Source: Thiobacillus sp. (GTDB lineage: Bacteria; Pseudomonadota; Gammaproteobacteria; Burkholderiales; Thiobacillaceae). Taken from it: a stretch of DNA of 10,790 nt. A model generated the notes under the pieces. It made no database searches. It saw nothing but the letters and a program-made list of their open reading frames with translations, and had not been told where the DNA came from. Shown here in pieces: positions 1 to 6,252 of the stretch (position 1 is the first letter of the stretch; every line of letters begins with the position of its first letter). The DNA is taken from positions 1 through 10,790 of the forward strand of contig JAIWOL010000175.1 in NCBI GenBank assembly GCA_020216925.1. The letters are read 5' to 3'. The translations under genes and the position numbers were made by a program.

Positions 1-456
1 GGCAGCGGCGGCTGGTTTTGCGGCTGCCGCGGGCGGCTCGGCCGGTTTGTCCGCCGGCGCGGAAGCGGGCGCCACAGCGGGCGCGGCAGGGGCGGCGGCA
101 ACCGTGGGTTTGCCCGCTTTGGCGAGGTCGCTCACGCGCTGGTCGAGGTCTACGTAGAGGTCGTTCTGCCGCCTGCCCAGCGATTCCAGCTGGTGCGTCT
201 GCATTTCGGCCTGGCCGCGCAGCCGGGAGAGTTCGGCCTTGAGCGTCTCGACTTCCTTCAGCAGACCCAGCAACTGCAGGTTTTGCTGGCTGATGCCTTC
301 GATTTGCGTCAGCCGCGCATCGAAGGTTTCCAGTTTTTGCTGCAATGCCTGCACCTGCCGGGTGAGCTCGGCGGTGCCGCCACCCACCAGCTGGGCCAGG
401 GCCGGGGGCGAAACACCCAGCACGCACGCCACCAGCAGGGGACGGAACGGGCGCAT
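1..456 (-). CDS. cpoB: CpoB (YbgF), cell division coordinator, 5' part only
   Basis: The N-terminal 152 residues are visible and the gene runs off the left edge. CpoB is a periplasmic TPR protein that works with Tol-Pal and links outer-membrane constriction to septal peptidoglycan synthesis (family knowledge). The start shows a signal peptide ending PPALA before Gln, an AXA-type cleavage site. Residues about 30-105 are a Leu- and Gln-rich heptad region, matching the trimerising coiled coil of the family. From about residue 110 there is a low-complexity Ala/Pro linker. The TPR domain expected after it lies outside the window. The ATG at 456-454 is 7 bases beyond the pal stop and has only a weak ribosome site (GAG) overlapping the pal end, so translation is probably coupled to pal. 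Identification rests on architecture plus position directly after pal. Confidence 0.88.
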   Translation of the reverse strand, partial: MRPFRPLLVACVLGVSPPALAQLVGGGTAELTRQVQALQQKLETFDARLTQIEGISQQNLQLLGLLKEVETLKAELSRLRGQAEMQTHQLESLGRRQNDLYVDLDQRVSDLAKAGKPTVAAAPAAPAVAPASAPADKPAEPPAAAAKPAAAA

Positions 457-463
457 GGCGGGT

Positions 464-1069
464 TTACTCGTCGGCGTAGACCAGATCGACACGCCGGTTT
501 TCGGCGTAGGCGGCTTCGTCGTTACCTTCGTTGCGCGGCTTTTCCTCGCCGAAACTCACCGCCTCGATCTGCACGTCGCTCACGCCGAGCAGGCCGAGCG
601 CCTTGCGCACGGCTTCGGCACGCTTCTGCCCCAGAGCCAGGTTGTATTCGCGGCTGCCGCGCTCGTCGGTATTGCCCTGCAGGATGGCGCGCGCGCCCTT
701 GTTGGCCAGCAGATAGCCGGCGTGGGCTTCGAGCATGCCGCGATATTCGTCCTTGACGACAAAGCTGTCGTAGTCGAAGTAGATGCTGCGTTTGCTCAAC
801 GGGCTGGCGGGGTTCTTGCGCTGATCGCCGGCAAAGCTGCCGCCGTCGAGCTGGCGGCCGTCCAGCGAGCTGGCGGAGACGCCGGTGGCTGCCAGTCCGG
901 TGGTTTCGGTTGCCTCGGCGCCGGTTCTGCTGCCTGCGCCTGCCGCCTGCGCGCTGCCTGCATCCGGTTTGCCGCCGGTGCGATCCTCCACCGTGGCAAG
1001 CGGGCCACCCGTGGTCCCGCAGCCCGCCACGATGAGAGCCAGCAGCAGGGGAACGAATATCTTGGTCAT
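464..1069 (-). CDS. pal: Pal, peptidoglycan-associated outer-membrane lipoprotein
   Basis: A 201-aa lipoprotein that anchors the outer membrane to peptidoglycan and is the target of TolB. The start MTKIFVPLLLALIVAGC is a lipoprotein signal with lipobox VAGC and acylated Cys17. A low-complexity linker rich in Gly, Thr and Ala follows to about residue 85. An OmpA-like domain then begins with SIYFDYDSF and contains NTDERGSREYNLALGQKRAEAV, the meso-DAP-binding region. The frame stays open upstream to an ATG at 1111. I chose the ATG at 1069 because it starts the lipoprotein signal and has AAGGAGA at 1081-1075, five bases upstream; the longer form would put charged residues before the signal. The gene lies 25 bases after the upstream lipoprotein gene and 7 bases before cpoB. 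Length is typical of the family or slightly above it. Confidence 0.96.
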   Translation of the reverse strand: MTKIFVPLLLALIVAGCGTTGGPLATVEDRTGGKPDAGSAQAAGAGSRTGAEATETTGLAATGVSASSLDGRQLDGGSFAGDQRKNPASPLSKRSIYFDYDSFVVKDEYRGMLEAHAGYLLANKGARAILQGNTDERGSREYNLALGQKRAEAVRKALGLLGVSDVQIEAVSFGEEKPRNEGNDEAAYAENRRVDLVYADE

Positions 1070-1094
1070 GCTCGTCTCCTTGGTCTTGTGAACG

Positions 1095-1439
1095 TCAGGG
1101 TTGAACTGCACGGGGTTCGCAGCGCTGCGCCGTGACCATCCAGGGGGTCATGGCATCCTGCATGCCCTTGGCCCAAGACAGCATGCACTGATAGGGGTCA
1201 GGGGAGGCGGCGGCAATGGGCGGAACCGACGGCGCGGTTGAGGTTGCGGTTGCGGTTGCAACCTCCGCAGCCGGGGTCACATCAGACACAAGCAGCGTCG
1301 GCGCGGGCGTGCTCTCGGGAATCTGCACGGCCACGGCGGGCAGAGGCGCTGTGTCTGCCGGGGGAATGACCGCTGCCTGCTGCGTGCTGGCACAGCCTGC
1401 CAGCATTCCCATCGTGAGGGGTATAAAGATTTTCAACAT
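1095..1439 (-). CDS. Small predicted lipoprotein between tolB and pal
   Basis: I do not recognise this 114-aa protein by family. It starts MLKIFIPLTMGMLAGC, a clear lipoprotein signal with lipobox LAGC and acylated Cys16. A stretch rich in Pro, Ala, Thr and Val (about 20-80) follows and is probably a flexible spacer. The C-terminal 35 residues look folded: they hold aromatics and two cysteines (Cys85 in DPYQC, Cys107 in TAQRC) that could form a periplasmic disulfide. AGGAG lies five bases before the ATG, so it is likely a real gene. An in-frame extension upstream to 1736 is only the tolB shadow. It sits 34 bases after tolB and 25 bases before pal, so it is probably co-expressed with them. A role at the outer membrane with Tol-Pal is inference from position and the lipoprotein signal. 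The second residue after Cys is Ser, not Asp, which in enteric bacteria would favour outer-membrane sorting. Confidence 0.8.
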   Translation of the reverse strand: MLKIFIPLTMGMLAGCASTQQAAVIPPADTAPLPAVAVQIPESTPAPTLLVSDVTPAAEVATATATSTAPSVPPIAAASPDPYQCMLSWAKGMQDAMTPWMVTAQRCEPRAVQP

Positions 1440-1473
1440 GCGTACTCCTGCGTAGTCAATCGGGAAATCGAGT

Positions 1474-2748
1474 TCAAGGGCCCCACGCCGGCTCACGGGC
1501 ATCCACGCCCGATTCGGACAGACGCGCACGGGTTCTGCCATCGACGCTGACGGTGCCGAGAATGCCGCGCCCGCCCTGAACCGTCGCATAGAGCACGGAC
1601 TGGCCATTGGGGGCAAACGCGGGGGATTCGTCGCGGGCGGAATCGGTGAGCACACGGGTCTGGCCGGTGGCCAGTTCGAGCAGGGCCACCCGGAAGCGGC
1701 CTTCGTCGCGGCTGATGTAGGCCAGCAGGCGGCCATCCGGGCTCACGGCGGGGGATACGTTATAACTGCCGCTGAAGGTGACGCGCCGGACGTCGCCTCC
1801 GGTGACCGGCACGCGGTAGATCTGTGGGCTGCCGCCCCGGTCGGACGTGAAATATACGGTCTGTCCGTCGGGCGAGAACACCGGTTCGGTGTCGATGTTG
1901 CCGCCTTCGGTCAGGCGCGTGAGGCCGCTGCCGTCGGCGTTGATGAGATAGATCTGCGAAGCGGCGTCGCGCGTGAGCACGACCGCGAGCCTGCGGCCAT
2001 CGGGCGACCAGGCCGGGGCGGAATTGGAACCCTTGAACGCCGCCACCTTCTGGCGGCTGCCATCGCTCAGGGACTGCACGTAGACGACGGGCTTTTTGTC
2101 CTCGAAGGACACGTAAACCAGCCTGCTTCCATCCGGCGAGAACATCGGGGAAATCAGGGGTTCGCTGGAGCGCACCACGGTGCGCGGGTTTTGTCCGTCG
2201 GCATCGGCCACGCGCAATTCGAATTTTTTGCCCTGCTTTTGCACATAAGCGATGCGGCTGCTGAATGCGCCTTTGGTGCCGGTGAGCTTTTCGTAGACGA
2301 TGTCGGCGATCTGGTGCGCCGTGGCGCGCCACTGCTCCGGCGCGATGTTGTAGCTGAAGCCGGCGAGCTGGGTTTGTTTCACCACATCGAGCAGGCGGAA
2401 ACGCACTTCGAAACGCCCCCCGGGCAGCGCGGCGACCTGCCCGATCACCAGGGCTTCCGCGCCCTTGCCGCGCCAGGTGGCGTAATTTACCTGCGCCGGT
2501 TCGAACGGGGCGGGCACGCCGCTGGTGTCCACCAGCCTGAACTGCCCGCTGCGGTTGAGGTCGTCGCCGGCAATCTGGGTCAGTGCGGGCTGAGGCTGGC
2601 CGGGCGCAGCCTGGAAGGGCACCATCGCCAGCGCAATCTTGTTGGCGGCGCCGCCGATCACCTGGATTTCCATTGCAGCCCGTGCAGTGAGCGCATTGGC
2701 GAGGAGCATCAGGCCCATCAGAGGGAATACAAGAACGGCACGCAACAT
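1474..2748 (-). CDS. tolB: TolB, periplasmic Tol-Pal protein
   Basis: A 424-aa periplasmic protein, close to the 430 aa of E. coli TolB. It binds Pal and TolA and passes the motor's work to the outer membrane. The signal peptide is about residues 1-24, ending LTARA before AMEIQV. An N-terminal alpha/beta domain runs to about 160. A beta-propeller follows with repeats marked by FSPDGSRLVY (203-212), WSPDGRRLAV (247-256), FSPDGQTVYF (291-300), VSPDGRLLAY (335-344) and the variant FAPNGQSVLY (378-387). The last codons are EPAWGP, typical of the TolB end. The frame is open upstream to 2985, but that part overlaps tolA and lacks a signal peptide, so the ATG at 2748-2746 is the start. Its ribosome site is weak. 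It is separated from tolA by 82 bases, the widest gap inside the run of minus-strand genes. Confidence 0.97.
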   Translation of the reverse strand: MLRAVLVFPLMGLMLLANALTARAAMEIQVIGGAANKIALAMVPFQAAPGQPQPALTQIAGDDLNRSGQFRLVDTSGVPAPFEPAQVNYATWRGKGAEALVIGQVAALPGGRFEVRFRLLDVVKQTQLAGFSYNIAPEQWRATAHQIADIVYEKLTGTKGAFSSRIAYVQKQGKKFELRVADADGQNPRTVVRSSEPLISPMFSPDGSRLVYVSFEDKKPVVYVQSLSDGSRQKVAAFKGSNSAPAWSPDGRRLAVVLTRDAASQIYLINADGSGLTRLTEGGNIDTEPVFSPDGQTVYFTSDRGGSPQIYRVPVTGGDVRRVTFSGSYNVSPAVSPDGRLLAYISRDEGRFRVALLELATGQTRVLTDSARDESPAFAPNGQSVLYATVQGGRGILGTVSVDGRTRARLSESGVDAREPAWGP

Positions 2749-2830
2749 CGTGAAAATCTCACACCTTACAAGTGGGGAAACGCCGGCCAAGTCTAACATA
2801 GCCGGCATGGTGCTTTTGCAGGCGCGGCGC
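2749..2830 (-). other. tolA-tolB intergenic spacer
   Basis: This 82-base gap contains two copies of the palindrome GCCGGC 13 bases apart. They could pair as a short 6-bp hairpin but no T-tract follows. E. coli has a separate promoter before tolB. Here I can find only weak AT-rich boxes (TATGTT on the minus strand), with no convincing -35 at proper spacing. The spacer is listed as the likeliest place for an internal promoter or mRNA-processing site. The sequence does not prove either. Confidence 0.3.
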
Positions 2831-3703
2831 CTACTCTTTGGGACGATGCACCAGGGAAAGTTCCGGCACGAATGCCTCCCGCGCCTCGCGATCGGCCGGC
2901 AGCGGCAGCGGCGAGGATTTCCGGATCGCCCGCTCCACTGCTTCGTCGTAGGCCGGATTGCCGCTGGACTGGGTGCGCCGGACATCGATTACCTCGCCTG
3001 TCGGCAGCAGCCTCACCCGGAATCGCACCTCGGGATTGCCTTTCAGGTCATCCGGCAGGCGGGTGTTGCCGCGCACGGTGGCGCTGATCTTGTCCCGGAA
3101 CTGTCCCACCACCCGCGCGATTTCGGCCTGTCGGCGCGCGGCGGCGAGTCTGGCTTCGGCCTCGCGGGCCTGGCGCAGTTCGCTGGCCGCAGATTCCTCG
3201 GCCATGCGCTGCATCAACTCGTCCTCTTCCATCTGACGCAGCAGGTCACGCCGTTTCTGCTCGGCAAGCTGCTTGTCGCGTGCCTGCCTGACCGCGTCGG
3301 CCTCGGCCCGCGCCGCGTCGGCGAGCGCTTTTTCTTCTGCCGCCTGCAAGGCCTTGAGCTTTTCCAGCCGGGCCGTTTCTGCCTTCTTTTTTTCCAGCGC
3401 GATATCGGGCGCCTGGGCCACGGGCGCAGGCCTGGGCGGGGCAGCCGGCGCGGGCTGCACCGCCTTGACGGGCTCGGGCGGCGGCGGGGGATCGGGCCGG
3501 GGTTGCGGTTCGGGTACGGCGACGGGCGGCGCCGGCAGGGCGTCCCACAGGTCGACCATCACCGGTTCGGGGTGATCGGTCTGCCACGACACCCCCACCA
3601 CCAGCAGCAGCAGGAAGGCAATATGCACGCCCAGCGCCAGCAGACCCGCAGCGAGGTTCGGGCCGGGCCGGGAATAATGGGGCGCGTCGTTTGCAGCAAT
3701 CAC
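2831..3703 (-). CDS. tolA: TolA, inner-membrane to periplasm connector
   Basis: A 290-aa protein anchored by TolQ-TolR and reaching across the periplasm to TolB and Pal. A single membrane helix lies at about residues 17-40, containing His27, which matches the conserved His of the TolA/TonB anchor. A very Pro-rich segment occupies about 57-98. A long charged Ala/Glu/Lys/Arg helical region spans about 100-205. The C-terminal TonB-like domain starts near IARVVGQFRDKI and includes PTGEVIDVRRTQSSGNPAYDEAV, a pattern typical of TolA/TonB C-terminal domains. It is shorter than E. coli TolA (421 aa) because the helical domain is shorter. The start codon overlaps the tolR stop by four bases (ATGA, 3703-3700), indicating translational coupling. 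The Ser usually four residues before the anchor His is Ala23 here (see findings). Confidence 0.95.
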   Translation of the reverse strand: MIAANDAPHYSRPGPNLAAGLLALGVHIAFLLLLVVGVSWQTDHPEPVMVDLWDALPAPPVAVPEPQPRPDPPPPPEPVKAVQPAPAAPPRPAPVAQAPDIALEKKKAETARLEKLKALQAAEEKALADAARAEADAVRQARDKQLAEQKRRDLLRQMEEDELMQRMAEESAASELRQAREAEARLAAARRQAEIARVVGQFRDKISATVRGNTRLPDDLKGNPEVRFRVRLLPTGEVIDVRRTQSSGNPAYDEAVERAIRKSSPLPLPADREAREAFVPELSLVHRPKE

Positions 3704-4110
3704 GGCGCCGGGCGGGCAAGCAGACCGATGCGGCTGATCTGTGCCTTCTGCAGCAGCGTCATCGTGTTCATCACTTCTTCGTAGCGGACGTTCTTGTCGG
3801 CGGCGATCACCACCGGCCGGTCGGGTGCGGCACGGTGCATGGCTGCAATCTCGGCGGCAAGATCGGCGCGCGCGACGTGCCGCGGTTCGCCCCCGCTTGC
3901 GCGGTCGCGCAACTGGTAGTCGCCGGATTCCCGGATGATGATTTCGAGCGGCTGCGCGGGTGTTTGCGAGGTCTGCCCCACGCTTGGCAGATCGACCTGC
4001 CCCGGGTTGATGAAGGGTGCGGTGACCATGAAGATAACGAGCAGCACCAGCATCACGTCGATCATGGGGACGACGTTGATCTGGGCGACCTGTTTGCGGG
4101 TACGCGCCAT
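3700..4110 (-). CDS. tolR: TolR, stator subunit of the Tol motor
   Basis: A 136-aa ExbD/TolR family protein with one N-terminal membrane helix and a periplasmic domain. The helix carries the hallmark NVVPMIDVMLVLLVIFMVT. Asp18 in it corresponds to the proton-carrying Asp23 of E. coli TolR. The periplasmic part contains PVVIAADKNVRYEEVM, the typical family end motif. The frame is open upstream to 4362 inside tolQ. I placed the start at the ATG 4110-4108 because MARTRKQVAQINVVP matches the short cytoplasmic tail of the family. The gene is 11 bases after the tolQ stop and shares four bases with tolA. Its length is close to the 142 aa of E. coli TolR. Confidence 0.96.
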   Translation of the reverse strand: MARTRKQVAQINVVPMIDVMLVLLVIFMVTAPFINPGQVDLPSVGQTSQTPAQPLEIIIRESGDYQLRDRASGGEPRHVARADLAAEIAAMHRAAPDRPVVIAADKNVRYEEVMNTMTLLQKAQISRIGLLARPAP

Positions 4111-4121
4111 GTCCGGCTCTG

Positions 4122-4814
4122 TTAAGCGGATTTGGCGACCTGCCGTTGCAGGATGTTGGAAAACTCTTCCATGAAGCTTTCCATGCGATTGGCCAGGCGG
4201 TCGATGTCGTGGGTGTAGCGGTTGTAGCCGATCACGGCGGGAATCGCGGCGAACAGGCCCATTGCGGTGGCGATCAGGGCTTCGGCGATGCCCGGCGCCA
4301 CCTGCGCCAGCGTGGCCTGCGCCACGCTGGACAGCCCCATGAACGCGATCATGATGCCCCACACCGTGCCGAACAGGCCGATGTAGGGCGACACCGAGCC
4401 AACCGTGGCCAGAAACGACAGGTGCGATTCCAGGGCATCCAGTTCGCGCTGATAGGTGGCGCGCATCGCGCGGCGCGTGCCGTCTATGACCACATTGACC
4501 GACTGGCCGGCCTGCCGGCGCAGTTTCATGAATTCGCGGAAACCGGCTTCGAAGATGCGCTCGAGTTCGCCCGCCGAGTCTCGTTCCGCCGACACGCGCT
4601 GGTACATGGCGTTGATGTCGCCGCCGCCCCAGAACTCCCGTTCGAAGCGGTCAGCCACGCGGCGCGCGCGTTTCAGGGCGAACCATTTCACAAAGATGAA
4701 CCACCACGACATGAAGGATGCGCCGAGCAGCAGCGCCATCACGACCTGCACCGGAACCGATGCATGAATGATGAGTTGAACGACAGAGATGTTTTGGCCG
4801 AATTCGGGGTTCAT
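4122..4814 (-). CDS. tolQ: TolQ, proton-channel subunit of the Tol motor
   Basis: A 230-aa inner-membrane protein of the TolQ/ExbB/MotA family, identical in length to E. coli TolQ. It surrounds TolR and uses the proton gradient to drive TolA. There are three membrane segments at about residues 18-44, 132-160 and 172-198, with a long cytoplasmic loop between the first two. The signature GLFGTVWGIM (146-155) lies in the second segment, and GIAEALIATAMGLFAAIPAV (175-194) forms the third; Thr150 and Thr183 are the expected pore threonines. The start overlaps the ybgC stop by four bases (ATGA, 4814-4811), so translation is probably coupled. A perfect 10-bp inverted repeat lies inside the gene at 4307-4330. 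Confidence 0.97.
   Translation of the reverse strand: MNPEFGQNISVVQLIIHASVPVQVVMALLLGASFMSWWFIFVKWFALKRARRVADRFEREFWGGGDINAMYQRVSAERDSAGELERIFEAGFREFMKLRRQAGQSVNVVIDGTRRAMRATYQRELDALESHLSFLATVGSVSPYIGLFGTVWGIMIAFMGLSSVAQATLAQVAPGIAEALIATAMGLFAAIPAVIGYNRYTHDIDRLANRMESFMEEFSNILQRQVAKSA
4307..4330 (-). repeat. Perfect 10-bp hairpin inside tolQ
   Basis: CCAGCGTGGC at 4307-4316, loop CTGC, then its exact complement GCCACGCTGG at 4321-4330. The minus-strand transcript would form a very GC-rich stem in the codons for SVAQATLAQ, the short loop between the second and third membrane segments of TolQ. No T-tract follows, so it is not an intrinsic terminator. It could slow ribosomes or affect mRNA stability, or be a by-product of codon choice. 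Confidence 0.6.
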
Positions 4815-5212
4815 GGTGCAAGGCCTGCGGCAAGCAGAATCGACGCCGGTATTCTAACGGGTTTGAAGGTCGCGGCTTCGACACAGGCCAGTTTCACCTG
4901 TGCCTCGGCCAACCGGGTTGGCCCGCGCCGGATCGTCTGTGCGATTTCCAGACTTGCGCGTCGCGCTGCGCCGGGTTCGACGCTGATGTCCAGTGCGTCA
5001 TTGAAGCGGGCGGGCGAGAGGTAGTCGATTTCGACCCGGCGCACCACGAAGGCGATGCCTTGCCGCTCGCGCAACGCGTCCTGCTCGAAGCCCAGGCGGC
5101 GCAACCACTCGCTGCGCGCGCGCTCCAGGAACTTGAGATAGTTGGCGTAGTACACCACGCCACCGGCGTCGGTGTCTTCCCAGTACACGCGCGCGGGCCA
5201 GGTGTAGGCCAT
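4811..5212 (-). CDS. ybgC: YbgC, tol-pal associated acyl-CoA thioesterase
   Basis: A 133-aa cytoplasmic hotdog-fold thioesterase that hydrolyses acyl-CoA or acyl-ACP thioesters and may link Tol-Pal with phospholipid metabolism. The N-terminus carries the family signature RVYWEDTDAGGVVYYANYLK, with Asp15 as the expected catalytic acid. RAR.EWLRRLG and YLSPARFNDAL are further family motifs, and the length matches E. coli YbgC (134 aa). Where many homologues have His (GVVYHA), this one has Tyr22 (GVVYYA). The start overlaps the ruvB stop by one base (TGATG) and the stop overlaps the tolQ start by four bases. It is therefore a tight bridge between the ruv and tol parts of the operon. Confidence 0.95.
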   Translation of the reverse strand: MAYTWPARVYWEDTDAGGVVYYANYLKFLERARSEWLRRLGFEQDALRERQGIAFVVRRVEIDYLSPARFNDALDISVEPGAARRASLEIAQTIRRGPTRLAEAQVKLACVEAATFKPVRIPASILLAAGLAP

Positions 5213-6243
5213 CAGAACAGTTCCGCATTCGGCGCGGCTGACGGCGCGGCAAGCCCCAGGTGGCGGTACGCCAGCGGCGTGGCGATGCGCCCGCGCGGCG
5301 TGCGCTGCAGGTAGCCCTGCTGGATGAGAAAGGGTTCGAGCACGTCCTCGATGGTGTCGCGCTCCTCGCCGATGGCCGCCGCCAGGTTGTCCAGTCCGAC
5401 CGGCCCGCCCATGAATTTCTCGACCACCGCGGACAGCAGTTTCCGGTCCATCACATCCAGCCCGGCGCGGTCGACGTCGAGCATCAGCAGTGCGGCGTCG
5501 GCGACGGCGCCGGTGGCCTCGCCGCCCGCTTTCACCTCGGCGTAATCGCGCACGCGACGCAGCAGGCGGTTGGCGATGCGCGGGGTGCCGCGCGAGCGGC
5601 GGGCGATCTCCAGCGCGCCGGCTTCGTCAAGATTCATCTGCAGCAGATTCGCCGAGCGATGCACGATGAATCCGAGCTCTTCCGCCGAATAAAACTCCAG
5701 CCTTGCCACGATGCCGAAGCGGTCGCGCAGCGGGTTGGTGAGCATGCCGGCGCGGGTGGTCGCGCCAACCAGGGTGAACGGCGGCAGGTCGAGCTTGACC
5801 GAGCGCGCCGCCGGGCCTTCGCCGATCATGATGTCGATCTGGAAGTCTTCCAGCGCGGGGTAGAGCACTTCTTCCACTACCGGGCTCAGCCGGTGAATCT
5901 CGTCGATGAACAGTACGTCGTTGGCTTCCAGGTTGGTGAGCAGCGCCGCGAGGTCGCCCGCGCGTTCGAGCACCGGCCCCGAGGTCTGGCGCAGGTTGAC
6001 GCCCATCTCGCGCGCGATGATGTGCGCCAGCGTCGTCTTGCCCAGGCCCGGCGGGCCGAACAGCAGTACGTGGTCGAGCGCTTCCTTGCGGTTGCGCGCG
6101 GCGTGGATGAAGATTTCGAGCTGCTCGCGCGCCTTCGCCTGGCCGACGTATTCGGCCAGCGTGCGCGGCCGCAGGGCGCGCTCGATCTGCTCCTCGGCAG
6201 GGCTGGCGGCGGCAGGCGCGATGAGGCGGTCGGTTTCGATCAT
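5212..6243 (-). CDS. ruvB: RuvB, Holliday junction branch-migration ATPase
   Basis: A 343-aa AAA+ motor that forms hexameric rings on RuvA-bound Holliday junctions and drives branch migration. Walker A is GPPGLGKT (63-70) and Walker B DEIH (114-117). Sensor 1 lies in ATTRAG (161-166) and the arginine-finger region is LRDRFG (172-177). The C-terminal winged-helix DNA-binding domain includes [18 protein letters not shown]. All catalytic motifs are intact and the length is typical (E. coli 336). It starts 9 bases after the diguanylate cyclase stop with no strong ribosome site, so it probably depends on translation of the upstream genes. It is separated from its partner ruvA by the cyclase gene, an unusual arrangement. 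Confidence 0.98.
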   Translation of the reverse strand: MIETDRLIAPAAASPAEEQIERALRPRTLAEYVGQAKAREQLEIFIHAARNRKEALDHVLLFGPPGLGKTTLAHIIAREMGVNLRQTSGPVLERAGDLAALLTNLEANDVLFIDEIHRLSPVVEEVLYPALEDFQIDIMIGEGPAARSVKLDLPPFTLVGATTRAGMLTNPLRDRFGIVARLEFYSAEELGFIVHRSANLLQMNLDEAGALEIARRSRGTPRIANRLLRRVRDYAEVKAGGEATGAVADAALLMLDVDRAGLDVMDRKLLSAVVEKFMGGPVGLDNLAAAIGEERDTIEDVLEPFLIQQGYLQRTPRGRIATPLAYRHLGLAAPSAAPNAELF

Positions 6244-6252
6244 GCGGCGATT

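Noticed and set aside
464..1111. Longer pal start at 1111
   Set aside because: It would place 14 charged or polar residues before the lipoprotein signal. The ATG at 1069 has AAGGAGA five bases upstream.
2778..2806. GCCGGC repeat pair in the tolA-tolB gap as a terminator
   Set aside because: Only six pairs, a 13-base loop and no T-tract. A terminator here would cut tolB and pal off from the tol operon.
2749..2985. N-terminal extension of tolB by 79 codons
   Set aside because: It overlaps the 3' end of tolA and would bury the signal peptide; the extension is Arg-rich shadow sequence.
2639..3784. Plus-strand open frame of 381 codons opposite tolA and the tolB start
   Set aside because: Shadow of TolA and TolB; low-complexity Arg/Gly/Leu product without recognisable features.
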